Positions 47,667 through 58,545 of a stretch of DNA of 62,846 nt are shown here, one piece after another. Below the pieces are notes generated by a model. It worked only from the letters and a program-made list of their open reading frames with translations. It did no database searches and was not told the DNA's origin. The stretch is from Cochliopodium minus (Eukaryota > Discosea > Himatismenida > Cochliopodiidae). Within the stretch, counting starts at the first letter, position 1. Each line of letters opens with the position of its first letter. The position numbers and the translations under genes were made by a program. Where the stretch lies: positions 1 to 62,846 of the forward strand of contig JAMYWO010000240.1 in the NCBI GenBank assembly GCA_024220525.1. Direction: 5' to 3'.

Positions 47667-49500
47667 ATGAATCAATTGATCAATCCTGAGTACAATGATT
47701 TGGATGAATCGACACCATTGTTGAATATAAAGAAATATTGCAAAGATGTTGATATAAATGAGATAAGGGACAAGATCCATAAAAACAGGTTTCAAATCAA
47801 ATATTTATAACCTGTTATAAAATTTAATATTCCCATATAATAAACAAGATTGAGGAAATTGAAGCAATCTAAGATAATAAATTTCAAATATCAGAAAAAG
47901 ACGATATTCTTAGCATTGTTGTTGATCCTAGCATTCATATTTATAAACACTCTGTTTTTTTGTTTATCAGAAAGATGGAATGTGCTTGATGGGGTCTATT
48001 TTTCAAGTAAATTTTATATAATTGAAAATATCTCTTTATATAAAAGATTAATAATTAAAAAGTTATGGTAAACATTGTTTCATTTTTATTCTTTACACAT
48101 TTTGATTTTTGAAAATAATTTTGTTAATCTTTTAAAAAAAGACAATCACAACAATTGGAGATGGAAGCCTCTACCCAACTAAAGTAAAATTTTCTTCAAA
48201 AAATTTAATTTTTTTCAAATCAAACAACCAAAATAATAAAGGCGTGGATTAAAGGGTGCACAATAATAACAATATTCATAGCAATAGCTATAATAGGATT
48301 TTCATTTAGTGTAGTTGGTAATAAATCCCCAAAAATCATGAATTCTACTTTTTTTTTAAAAAAATTAACTTTTTAAGGAAATTACATTTTGAATAGACAA
48401 GAATTGGGTTTATTGAAATTTTTCCAAAAAAATGAGGACAAAAAAACTTTTAAAAAGATGTACAAAACAGAAGCGAGGGCCAAATTTTTTTGGGATTGCT
48501 GTAAAATAAAGCAAATTATATTTTCCTCCCCAAAAAAAAAGCTAACAATCATTTCTATTTTTAATTAGTCATTGTTTTGGTCGTAATTGGTATTGGTACA
48601 GGTAGAAGATTTATTTAACTTTTGATTCAAGATTTTTTTACAAATAAATGAAAATAATAAAAAAATAAAAAAATAAAAAAATAAAAAAATAAAAAAAATA
48701 AAAAATAAAAAATAAAAAAATAAAATATGGTTTTCTAAGGAATTTTTGTTTGGCTCGAACAATGGGATTTTATTGACGCATTGTATTTTTCTGTTTGCAC
48801 TGCGAGCACTGTGGGATATGGAGATATGTTCCCCAAGACTAAGTGGGGGAAAGTTTTCAATTGTTTTTATATGCTGTTTGGTTCCATCATGTTTTTAAGA
48901 GCTATGGGCAAAAAAAAAATTGTTTTTTTTTCAGTATTCTAAATTATTTTATTTTTGGAAGATTTTTTTTAAAAATAGTTTTTTTTCAAATAAATAGCCC
49001 AATTTATAGGAATCTTTCTGGATACTCACAAAAAAAAATTGTACGATAAAATTTTGCACGAAAAGTTGACTCATCAACTATTACATCTCATGGTAAAAAC
49101 AAATATGTATATTTCTAATTTAAAAAATTTTGGGAGAAAATATTATTTGAAAAACATTTTGGGATAATTTGAAAAAAAATGTATAAAACTTTAAAAATTT
49201 ATTTCAAAGGATAAAAATAGTGACAAAAAAATTGATACTCAGGAGTTTTTAGAGTTTAAGTTGGTAGAATTAGGTTATATTACCCAAGAATCTCTTGAAG
49301 AGATAAAGGAAGAGTTCATTAAACTCGATCAAAACAAAGATGGATTTTTGACAAATTCTGACGTCACTTCTGAGAACAAATCTCACATCGAGAAGGATAC
49401 AAATTTTTTGAGAGGCAGCGGATATATTTCAATTGAGGAAATTGAATACATTGATGAAGAAGATGAAAATGGAAGATTTTTGGAGATAAATAATAATTAA
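47667..49500 (+). CDS. Two-pore-domain K+ channel with C-terminal EF hands (TPK-like)
   Basis: Exons 47667-47788, 47849-48006, 48063-48067 (5 nt), 48142-48183, 48242-48317, 48378-48500, 48569-48601, 48740-48907, 48998-49092 and 49210-49500. Layout: cytosolic N-terminus, TM1 (IFLALLLILAFIFINTLFF), pore 1, TM2, TM3 (FIVLVVIGIGTGIFVWL), pore 2 (YFSVCTASTVGYGDMFP), TM4, then two EF-hand loops (DKNSDKKIDTQEF and DQNKDGFLTNSD). This is the layout of plant TPK vacuolar channels gated by Ca2+. Pore 2 is canonical. Pore 1 reads TITTIGDGSLYP, with Asp in place of the filter Tyr. The intron 48908-48997 has a GC donor. Channel identity is firm; K+ selectivity is uncertain because of pore 1. Confidence 0.88.
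48063..48067 (+). other. 5-nt microexon in the first pore loop
   Basis: AAAAAG|TTATG|GTAAAC. The preceding exon ends one base into a codon and the next starts in phase 0, so direct splicing shifts frame. Including these five bases restores it and gives YFSIMTITTIG, the same spacing as pore 2 (YFSVCTASTVG). Confidence 0.65.
48908..48997 (+). other. GC-AG intron
   Basis: The donor is GCTATGG|GCAAAAAA and the acceptor AAATAG|CCCAATTTATAGG, giving RAM-AQFIGIFLDT through TM4. No GT donor nearby keeps the frame. Confidence 0.7.
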
Positions 49501-49650
49501 AATATTTTTTGTAAGATTCGAAAACAAAGAAAAGAATTGTTTTTATTTTAATGAAGGAGATTTAATCAGGGTAGGTCAAATCTTTACAAGTAATAATTAT
49601 TAAATTCTAATTCCGAGTAATCCGAGTAGCATTGGAGTTTTTTTTAATAG

Positions 49651-49695
49651 ACAATTACAACATTTGGAGATCGAAGGTTCTCCCAACTGACAAAG
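49651..49695 (+). pseudogene. Relic copy of the K+ channel pore-1 exon
   Basis: TTTTAATAG|ACAATTACAACATTTGGAGA... encodes TITTFGDRRFSQLTK and is followed by GTAATG. It closely matches the live exon at 48142-48183, including the unusual Gly-Asp. It lies downstream of the channel's stop with no flanking exons recognisable. Confidence 0.65.
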
Positions 49696-49852
49696 TAATG
49701 CCAAAGAGTTTTTTGAAGATTAAAGATTTCAAATCTATTAAAAATTTATTAAAGAACTTTTTAAAATTGATAACCAAAATTTTTCAGAGATTAAAAATTA
49801 TTTGAAAAATAAAGAATTATTTCATTTCAAATCAGAAAAAAAAAATTGTTTA

Positions 49853-50794
49853 ATGGAGCAAAGGTTTATTGATATTTTGATTGAAACCAAACAGCAAATA
49901 GAAAAAGGAGACAAATTAATACAAATTTCAAAATCTCTTTCCAATTGCCACAACATAGGTACGAACAATTATAATTTGGAAATCAATTGAAATAACCAAA
50001 TTTAAATTGTTTATAGGTGTTTATAGCATTTGGATATCAGAGACTTTAAGATCATTTATAACCGAAGATGATATCAAAGGATGGGAGATATTCGATAACA
50101 ATAAACCTCATTCCATGAATCAACATTTCTTGTTGCACAACCATAGATATGATTTGTCTTCCATCACATTGATGGGAGATCAATATAATATCAAATACAA
50201 AGAAGTGGATCCCAAAGATGATAATATCTATCAGAAATTCAAATATTATTCTCCATTATTCGAAGAAGATAAATTAGCCAAGACAGTTTTCGAAAAAGAA
50301 GTGGGGCTTGAAAGAGTAAGGTGAGATATTTCAAAAAAATAATAAAATCCCTACAAATTATGATAAAAAATTCTATCAAAATCTACTTAAGATTATATTA
50401 TTGATATAAATATTGTTTAATATTGATCCTTTTATCGATCATTTTTACTAACTAATATTTAAACATGAATCTCGTTTATAATAATAAAAATTTCAATTTT
50501 TTGTTTACTAATTATTTTTTTAGTTATACTCACAATGAGCCTTGGTTCATGGAAAAAGAAGAAATACATAGAATAAGTTGGAAAGGACCGATAGTGGCTT
50601 TGTTAAAAGAACATAGAGATCCAAGTTTCGTCAACAAACTTCCAACAGATGGATATCTCACCAAACTGGCCAATGGAGAAATTCCTTGCGATAAAAATTT
50701 GTATTTGCCGATTGAGAAAGTGAAATGTATTGAATTGTTAAATAAAATATACAATCTTGTTATCAATATGCTAAAAATGATAAAGTCAAATTAA
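49853..50794 (+). CDS. Hypothetical protein
   Basis: Exons 49853-49958, 50017-50320 and 50524-50794 join in frame, about 225 residues. A helical N-terminus (DILIETKQQIEKGDKL) is followed by mixed sequence with aromatic and acidic residues (FITEDDIKGWEIFDN, EPWFMEKEEIHRISWKGPIV). I do not recognise the family. The second intron contains a partial dispersed repeat. Its last codons form the left boundary of the tandem duplication that made the two Rab-like genes. An upstream non-coding exon is possible. Confidence 0.6.
50386..50460 (+). repeat. Intron-resident repeat, partial copy
   Basis: The right arm only: GTTTAATATTGATCCTTTTA, then TCGATCATTTTTACTAACTA. It is in the sense direction of its host intron. 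Confidence 0.6.
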
Positions 50795-50867
50795 TTGATT
50801 AAAGAGAAAAGATAAATTGGGAAAAATAATTTTCTTTTTGAAAACAAATAAAAAAAAAAAATAAAAG

Positions 50868-52306
50868 ATGAATAACAAGAATTATGATTATCTTTTCAAA
50901 TTAATTTTGATTGGCAAGAATAACTTCCTTTCTTCTCCATATTTTTTAATTTTGATTTTCTATTCAAAATAAAAAAAAAAAATATAGGTGATGCAGGGTC
51001 GGGAAAGACCAGTTTGTTGCACAGATATACAGAAGAAAAATTTTATGATGGATTCATGTCAACTGTAAAATTATAAAAGTGAAAAAGATTCAAAACTCAA
51101 ATTTATGAATCGAATTAAGGAATCTATCAAACATTATTTCGAAAAATATCATTTTAAATTAAAACAAAAATCTTTAGATAGGTGTAGAATTCAAGATAAA
51201 AACCATAGAATTGTACGGAAAAACGATCAAACTCCAAATATGGGACACTGTAATATTAACCATCATATAAAAAATCAAAACCATCAAAAATTAATTATTT
51301 AGACTGGATCACAGCGTTTTAGAGCTATTGCAACTGCCTATTATAGAGGAGCACATGGAATATTTGTGGTATATGACATCACAGTCAGTGTAAAAAAAAT
51401 ATTTTGAAAAAATAAATTTTGACATTTTTCAGGTTTAATCAATTTAAATTTATTTGTTTTTAAATTAAAATCAGAAAATGATTTTAAAAAAATTAAATTA
51501 ATTTTAAATTGGAAATGATTTTTTAATTTTTATTTTCATTTTTAAAAAAGTCAACATTCAATAACACAAAATTATGGATGGAAGAAGTCAAAAAGTTTGC
51601 ATCCTGTGAGGTTAAGAAAATGGTGGTTGGTGCAAAATGCGATCTAGAAGATCAAAGAAAAGTTTCTTATGAAGAGGCTTTCGATTATTATAACAACTTG
51701 GGTATTCCTCTCATCGAGACAAGTTCCAAGGTAGAAAAAAGTTTCATTTAAAAAATTTATTTTCTTAATTTTTTAATTATAATTTAATTTATTTTAAAAA
51801 ATTTATTTTTAATTATATGACTTTAGGAAAATATTAATGTTAATGATTGTTTCGTTTCTTTGACAAAGCAAGTTTTTTCCAATTTTTATCCACTTTTGAA
51901 TGAATATTATCTTATGCCCAAACAATGGTAATACTTTGAAAATTTTACCAACATTTTTTTTATTTGTTTCTTTTTTATTTTTATTTAAAATTTTTTTGTA
52001 TTATCCCATTTATTATACTGAATGAAATAATTTAGGAATCAAAACAATCACTCCAAGTTTCCCCAAAAGTGGAAAGAAAAAATAAAACACTTTGTGTTCT
52101 GTTTGAAACACTTTGAAAAATCAACAAAAATAAAAGTCCCAAAGTTTGTTTTGTTTGAAATTATCAAAAGAGTTTTCCCCAACAAATCGAATGAAGATAT
52201 CACTGAGGAGATAAAAAATACTCCTGCTGTAGATTTTAAATTTACAAATTCTGATAATAGAAATCCAACACCAAAGAAGGATGATGGGTATTGTGTTTTA
52301 AATTAA
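50868..52306 (+). CDS. Divergent Rab-like small GTPase (paralog A)
   Basis: Exons 50868-50913, 50988-51064, 51178-51249, 51303-51389, 51551-51730, 51827-51927 and 52036-52306. The P-loop is GDAGSGKT, switch I is [19 protein letters not shown], and G3 is DTTGSQRF (canonical DTAGQERF). G4 is GAKCDLED (canonical GNKxD) and G5 is ETSSK. The C-terminal extension has NNHSKFPKKW and [15 protein letters not shown] and ends CVLN. The Thr in DTTG sits where Ras has Ala59. The first intron uses a GC donor. The signature of a vesicle-traffic GTPase is clear from the P-loop and switch I; the G3/G4 changes suggest altered cycling. Prenylation at CVLN is likely. Confidence 0.85.
50914..50987 (+). other. GC-AG intron (also at 52480-52553 in paralog B)
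   Basis: TTGATTG|GCAAGAATAA...AATATAG|GTGATGC rebuilds the P-loop glycine ([12 protein letters not shown]). The same intron in the paralog at 9509-10889 starts GATTG|GTCAAA, showing the homologous donor as GT. Confidence 0.8.
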
Positions 52307-52433
52307 AAATGGAAAATAAATGTTATTTATTTGTGATGTGTCCAGATAAAGTCAAATTAATTGATTAAAGAGAAAAGATAAATTGGGAAAAATAATTTTC
52401 TTTTTGAAAACAAATAAAAAAAAAAAATAAAAG

Positions 52434-53850
52434 ATGAATAACAAGAATTATGATTATCTTTTCAAATTAATTTTGATTGGCAAGAATAACTTCCTTTCTT
52501 CTCCATATTTTTTAATTTTGATTTTCTATTCAAAATAAAAAAAAAAAATATAGGTGATGCAGGGTCGGGAAAGACCAGTTTGTTGCACAGATATACAGAA
52601 GAAAAATTTTATGATGGATTCATGTCAACTGTAAAATTATAAAAGTGAAAAAGATTCAAAACTCAAATTTATGAATCGAATTAAGGAATCTATCAAACAT
52701 TATTTCGAAAAATATCATTTTAAATTAAAACAAAAATCTTTAGATAGGTGTAGAATTCAAGATAAAAACCATAGAATTGTACGGAAAAACGATCAAACTC
52801 CAAATATGGGACACTGTAATATTAACCATCATATAAAAAATCAAAACCATTCATAATTAATTATTTAGGCTGGATCAGAACGTTTTAGGGCTATCACAAG
52901 TGCCTATTATAGAGGAGCACATGGAATATTTGTGGTATATGACATCACAGTCACCGTAAAAAAAAATATTTTGAAAATTTTTTTTGACATTTATCAGGTC
53001 CATTTGTTTTAAAATTAAAATCAGAAAATGATTTTAAAAAAATTAAATTAATTTTAAATTGGAAATGATTTTTTAATTTTAATTTTTAAAAAAGTCAACA
53101 TTCAATAACACAAAATTATGGATGGAAGAAGTCAAAAAATTTGCTTTTAATGAGGTTAAGAAAATGGTGGTTGGTGCAAAATGCGATCTAGAAGATCAAA
53201 GAAAAGTTTCTTATGAAGAGGCTTTCGATTATTATAACAACTTGGGTATTCCTCTCATCGAGACAAGTTCCAAGGTAGAAAGAAGTTTCATTTAAAATTT
53301 ATTTTCTTAATTTTTTAATTATAATTTAATTTATTTTAAAAAATTTATTTTTAATTTTATGACTTTAGGAAAATATTAATGTTAATGATTGTTTCGTTTC
53401 TTTGACAAAGCAAGTTTTGTCGAATTTTTATCCACTTTTGAATGAATATTATCTTATGCCCGAACAATGGTAATACTTTGAAAATTTTATTCACATTTTT
53501 TTTTATTTGTTTCTTTTTTTATTTTCATTTAAAATTTTTTTGTATTATCCCATTTTTTTAAAACTATGAAATAATTTAGGAATCAAAACAATCACTCCAA
53601 GTTTCCCCAAAAGTGGAAAGAAAAAATAAAACACTTTGTGTTCTGTTTGAAACACTTTGAAAAATCAACAAAAATAAAAGTCCCAAAGTTTGTTTTGTTT
53701 GAAATTATCAAAAGAGTTTTCCCCAACAAATCGAATGAAGATATCACTGAGGAGATAAAAAATACTCCTGCTGTAGATTTTAAATTTACAAATTCTGATA
53801 ATACAAATCCAACACCAAAGAAGGATGATGGGTATTGTGTTTTAAATTAA
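52434..53850 (+). CDS. Divergent Rab-like small GTPase (paralog B)
   Basis: Exons 52434-52479, 52554-52630, 52744-52815, 52869-52955, 53095-53274, 53369-53469 and 53580-53850. Nearly identical to paralog A, but with a less altered G3 box, [19 protein letters not shown]. Only the catalytic Gln is replaced, by Ser. G4 is again GAKCDLED. Same C-terminal extension and CVLN end. Comparing the pair shows G3 changing faster than the silent or intronic background. Confidence 0.85.
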
Positions 53851-53941
53851 AAATGGAAAATAAAGATAATCAGTTTTATGCAATTGTATTTTTTGCAAAG
53901 ATGTCCTAATAATATCAACTAAAAAAAAAAAGGTCTAAACA

Positions 53942-54637
53942 ATGGTCGGAGAGTTCATTATTTTCATAGCCAAATGTGATGTTTCACCAAATAAAATAAA
54001 AAAAATGAAAATTAAAATTAATATCTCACAAAAAAATTTTATTTGTCCAAAATTCATTCAAAAAATCAAATTCTCAACTCTTCCATTATCAATTAATGAG
54101 AGTGATTCTAATGCAAAGATAATTAATTTTCAAGATTTGGAACGCAATGATGATTTGGAATGGAAAAAGAAACTCACCAATCATCAATATAATGTTCTGA
54201 GGAATGGCAAGAGGGAGATACCCTTCAAGAATGAATATTGGAATAAGAATTATAAAGGAAAATATTGTTGCATTGGATGTAAAACTCCCCTATTCTATGC
54301 CAGCACGAAAATGATCAGTTTGAATGGTTGGCCTAATTTTTCGGGCTGTTTTGAGGATAACATTAATATTGTGGAAGATAATTCTTATCAAATGAAAAGA
54401 AAGGAAATCAAATGTAAATGGTAAAAACACATATCAACTTTTAAATTTATTGAGGAGATTATAATTTTTTTTTATGACTTTGATAGTTGTGATTCTCATA
54501 TAGGACATTTGTATGATGATATCAAATCCCCTTCCCAAAAAAGATATTGTGTGAATTCTGCATCCATTTATAATTATAAAGATAAGTATGTAGAAGATCC
54601 TGTGACCAATATTCCTATCGAAAATGATATGATATAA
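53942..54637 (+). CDS. Peptide-methionine (R)-S-oxide reductase (MsrB)
   Basis: Two exons (53942-54420 and 54487-54637). MsrB features: Y-C-C-x2-C (YCCIGCKTPLF), GWPNFSGCF, KCKCCDSHIGH across the intron (the second zinc Cys pair), and the catalytic RYCVNSASI. The N-terminus is basic and Phe/Ile-rich like a mitochondrial presequence, so the Met at 54005 (MKIKINISQKNF) is an alternative start. It reduces methionine-R-sulfoxide in proteins using thioredoxin. All zinc and catalytic Cys are present. Confidence 0.92.
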
Positions 54638-54718
54638 CAAATTATTGACATTAAACATATTTATTTCAATTTAAACATTATTCAAGATCACTCAAAAAAA
54701 GAATTTCTTTTTTCAAGA

Positions 54719-56899
54719 TTAAGCTTTTCTTTTGTCATCTGTTCGAGAATCAAAACCCCCCCTTTTAATAAGAAAATTTTCATAAAGGAATTTGACCAAA
54801 AAAAAAAATTACTGTCGTCTTCGATATTGAGCAAAAGACCAGGTACATAAGAAAAAGATTCTTTTGAATGAAGGTTGAAATAAAATTTGCTGCCTCCCAT
54901 ACCTTCCCTAAAAAATGAACAAGCTAAATAAAACATGAACAAAGAAAAGGAAACAATAACCATCCAAAATAGTTGTCAGGACCATAAAGTGGAGGTTGTT
55001 TGCTCCAATTCGCAAAACCACCTAAAGTTTTTTTAAAAAAATAATTGAAAAAAAAATTTGAAAGAAAAAAAAAATTTTCAAGTAATTCAGGATCACCTTT
55101 TGTGAAAGAGTTATTAAATAAAACCAAATTGTCCAAACAAGAAACCTCATCAGAAAGAGCTTCGATGACGGTTTTCTCAGAGAAAAGTCTAACGCCGTCC
55201 AATTCGCCACCATTCGCAATCAAAGCGCCAATTTTAGACAAAGAGTAAGCATTGGACAAACCATTGAAAGAAGTGAATTCGGCTTTTTTGATTTTTAAAT
55301 CTACGAAGTAGGGTTTGAAGACTGATCCATTGTCCATCATTGACATTCCTCTTCTTAGATTGCTTGTGTTGCTGCTTAGGAGTTTGATGACGTGTTCGAC
55401 GTATTTGGGGGAAAACCCTAGGAAGTAGTCTATGAACATTTTGATGCCACTTCTTTCCAAGCCAGATGTTACGTCCTTTAAATTGAATGAAACATAACCG
55501 TTTAATAAATAATAAATAAATTAATAAATAAATAAATAAATTAATAAATAAATTAATAAATAAATAAATAAATTAATAAATAAATTCATTAATAAATAAA
55601 TAAATTAATAAATAAATTCATTAATAAATAATAATATATAAATAAAAATTGAGGCTTATAAAATTTAAAATAAAAATAAAATTATAGTAAAAATTTAAAT
55701 AAATAATTTAAATTAATTGAATTTAACAAAAAAGTTGTAACCTTGATCTTGTGATAAGAATTCGGATCCAAAGTCCCAAAATGAACGCTCACATTCAACT
55801 TCAAGTTGATTTCTTCATTAACGATTTGCCCAATAGTTCTTCTTTTGGGATCCACCCTCCTCACAATTTCATTCAAAATGGTTCCTCTAGTTTTTCCATG
55901 GTAAGTCCTTCTAGGAGCCAAGCATTCTCTTTGTGGAAAAGCGTTTTCGAGTCTTTGCCTAGCAACCTCCAAATTCCCGCTTATCAGCTCCTCATCGTAG
56001 AAAAGTTCGCTCGGATGATCTCTTTTGTTGTCGTATCTTATGATGCATAATCCTGCCGAATGTCTCAACACGTCACTTTGAAAGAATAATAATTATAAAT
56101 TATTTTAAGTGGCTTCTCAATTTTCAATTAAAACTTTTTAATAAAAAATTGGATTTAATTATTTAAACGGCTTATCGATTATTTAATTTTTTTTAATGTT
56201 TTATTATTACCTTATTGTTATGTTCTCTTTAAGATTTGTTTAAATAAAAAGAAAATATCATTAATTACAAAAAACCTCAAAATTTCTTTTTTTTGTTTAA
56301 ACAATTTTTGTTAAAATGAAAACTAAAAAATTTTTAATTTTACCTTTTCCATTTTTTCCGAACTCTGGCCAATACTTCACAAGTTTATCTTCATATTTCA
56401 ACAAACCTTTGTCTACCAACATCATGATCACCACTGCCTCCATATTCTTGCCACTCGAGAATATCTGTTGAATGTATGATTCATCATAATGTTCAGATGC
56501 ATCCCCCTTCCCATAAACATTCACTAGATTTTCTTTTTTAAAATTAAAAAAAAAATTTCGAAATAAACAGTTGTGGAAAAACGTAATTACCCTTTCCTCT
56601 CCAAAATGATACTTTAAACGTTTATAGTATCTTTCTATTTTATATTGAATTTTTTTATTTTGGTGATATTTACCTTGAAATCTCAGATCTTTTCCATTTT
56701 TCAATATCTCCTGCATTATGGGATTGATCTTCCTTTTATAATCTTCTTTTATATACCCTTCTATCTTATAATTTTTGGTGCAAAGTGAGAATGGGCAGCT
56801 CAAAAACCCATCTGCTGGACCTGAATGGTAAATATGGAAAAAATAAAGAGAGGTTACGATTATGGAAGCAAATACTATCTTCAAAGTCAGTTTGCACAT
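54719..56899 (-). CDS. Serine beta-lactamase-like hydrolase (LACT/LACTB family)
   Basis: Starts MCKLTLKIVFASIIVTSLYF (signal anchor) at 56899 and ends TAA at 54719. The class-C fold signatures run in order: FSSGKNMEAVVIMMLVDKG (S-x-x-K nucleophile), YWPEFGKNGKG, VLRHSAGL, then YHGKTRGTILNEIVRRVD in place of the bacterial Y-x-N, and GMGGSKFYFN near the end. This is the eukaryotic branch (nematode LACT, LACTB relatives) thought to act as esterases or peptidases, not antibiotic enzymes. The Leu-rich middle and C-terminal exons join in frame. Intron 55480-55740 is a TAAA-type microsatellite. Confidence 0.85.
55500..55645. repeat. (TAAA/TTAA)n microsatellite in an intron
   Basis: Tandem AATAAATAAATTAATAAATA units inside the beta-lactamase-like gene, with a longer period of about 34 bp also visible. 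Confidence 0.9.
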
Positions 56900-57225
56900 T
56901 TTTTTTTTTTGAATTTTAATTCAAATCAAAATTTGTTTTTATAAATAATATTCAATATTCTGAAGAGATTTCGATTGTTGGATATATTTTCAATTTATAA
57001 TTATTTGTTTTCTATGAATTGGAATGGTTTGAAAACTTATTAGATCTAATCATCCAATAAGAAAATTATTTTCAAAATTTATTTTTTTTCATTTACACTT
57101 GATGATTCATTCAAAAAAAATTATGACATCAATCCCAACCATTTCTTCCAATGATATTTCAAATTCCAAAAACATTCCTTCAATTTTGCTTAGAATTTAT
57201 GAAGAATAAATAAATTATAAAAAAA
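56900..57225. promoter_or_regulatory. Divergent intergenic region
   Basis: About 325 bp between the divergent beta-lactamase-like and PCGF-like genes, AT-rich. A short Met-led frame at 57124 (MTSIPTISSNDIS) ends quickly and does not splice in frame to the RING exons, so I do not call it. Confidence 0.4.
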
Positions 57226-58411
57226 ATGAAGAGGAAAAATGTATCAACAATCTATATAATAATTCATTCTTTAAAATATTTCATCAATTCAATAATAGGA
57301 TACTGATCATACCAATGAATTTAAAGAAGAGAAAAAGACCAAGATCTCTAATGGAAAATTATTGATCAATAGCACCATCTTCTCAAGATATCTATCTTGT
57401 GGACTTTGCAAAGGATATTATAGGGAGCCCTATACAATCAAGGAATGTCTTCATACCTGTATATATTTTCATTTTAATACATAAAATTTTATACGTGATA
57501 ATATATGGATGCATTTCAACAATTAATTAAATAATATTCAATAAAATTAATAATAACAAACTATTATTATGAAATTTAGATCTGTTTATATAGATGATTT
57601 CAAGAATTATACATAATTTTTTTTAAGAAAGTTTAATTAAATTTTTTAAAGTCTGCAAAAGCTGTTTGTACAAATATTTTGAAGAAGAGGAAGATGAGTG
57701 CCCTGATTGCAAGGTGAGGCTACTCCCCGTCTCGAGAGACCTCGTGAAGCACGACAGAACATTAGAGGACATCCTCAATCTCTGCATCCCTGACCTCATT
57801 TTAAAAGACAAGAAATCTGAAATTGAATTTTATAAATCTAGTAACTTTTTTATTTTTATATTTTATTTATTAATTTTTTATTTTTCATCAAAATTATCGT
57901 ATTAATAAAATTTTGACAGAAAATTTGCCTGTTCCTCTTTCCTTGGCTACTTCTGTCGAATTGTTAGAGAAATCCGCCTTGGCGAGAAAAGCAGAGTCGG
58001 ATTTGCGCCTTCAACAGCTCAATGAAGACAAAAAAGAAAACATCAAAGTTGATCCTGTAATATATGAAGATAGCATTTATTTCAAACTATTGCCCCTCAA
58101 TGAACAGTTTAAATTTATTTTCTTAATTTTTTTTTTTTTATATTTCAATTAATTTTTTTGAAAGAGAAGAAAAAAATTTGGGAAAATTGAAAGGAGGTTA
58201 TGTTTGCACTTCCGCAAGGATCACTATTAGGCAACTCAACAAATTCCTTCAGAAAAATCTGAATCCTAACGAGAACTATGAATTTTTGTATAGAGGAGAG
58301 GTTCAGGGTAACGAACACAACCTCAAATTCATTTTGAAGTCTAGGGGTTTGGAGAAGGACGTAAAGTTTCCAGTTTTTAAGTACAGGAAAGCAAAGTTCA
58401 CGAGAGTTTAA
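57226..58411 (+). CDS. Polycomb group RING finger protein (PCGF-like, RING plus RAWUL)
   Basis: Exons 57226-57240 (MKRKN), 57299-57458, 57652-57840, 57920-58106 and 58165-58411. The RING reads LSCGLCKGYYREPYTIKECLH then TFCKSCLYKYF...ECPDC: C3HC4 with the YREPYTI-ECLHTFCKSC core typical of PCGF/BMI1 and plant DRIP proteins. The C-terminal region (GGYVCTSARITIRQLNKFLQ, then YEFLYRGEV) has the ubiquitin-like RAWUL pattern. In animals such proteins partner RING1 in PRC1 to ubiquitylate H2A; the same is inferred here. About 265 residues. The last two junctions are chosen because they restore the RAWUL frame. Confidence 0.82.
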
Positions 58412-58545
58412 TCAAAATTTAAGGATTATTAACTATTGAATGGTTTTTTATTTAGAAATATTTTAATAAAAATAAAAATAAAAAAAATTTGATTCAAAAA
58501 GTTTTCTCTTGTTAGTGAGAAAAAATTTAAAAACTGAAAGAAAAC

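Larger units (their letters stand above)
50779..53864 (+). repeat. Tandem duplication carrying two Rab-like genes
   Basis: Unit 1 is 50779-52320 and unit 2 is 52345-53864, separated by 24 bp. The two are nearly identical, including 5' flanks and introns; most differences are short indels in A/T tracts. Unit 1 begins inside the last codons of the upstream hypothetical gene (GATAAAGTCAAATTAATTGA), so that tail is copied before unit 2. This points to a recent event. Confidence 0.9.

Noticed and set aside
54719-56899. Antibiotic beta-lactamase acquired from bacteria
   Set aside because: The introns and the YHG and RRVD blocks match the old eukaryotic LACT-type branch, so recent transfer is not supported.
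57124-57209. Short Met-led frame (MTSIPTISSNDIS...) as the first PCGF exon
   Set aside because: It ends at TAA with no GT donor in place; the 15-bp exon at 57226 joins the next exon in frame.
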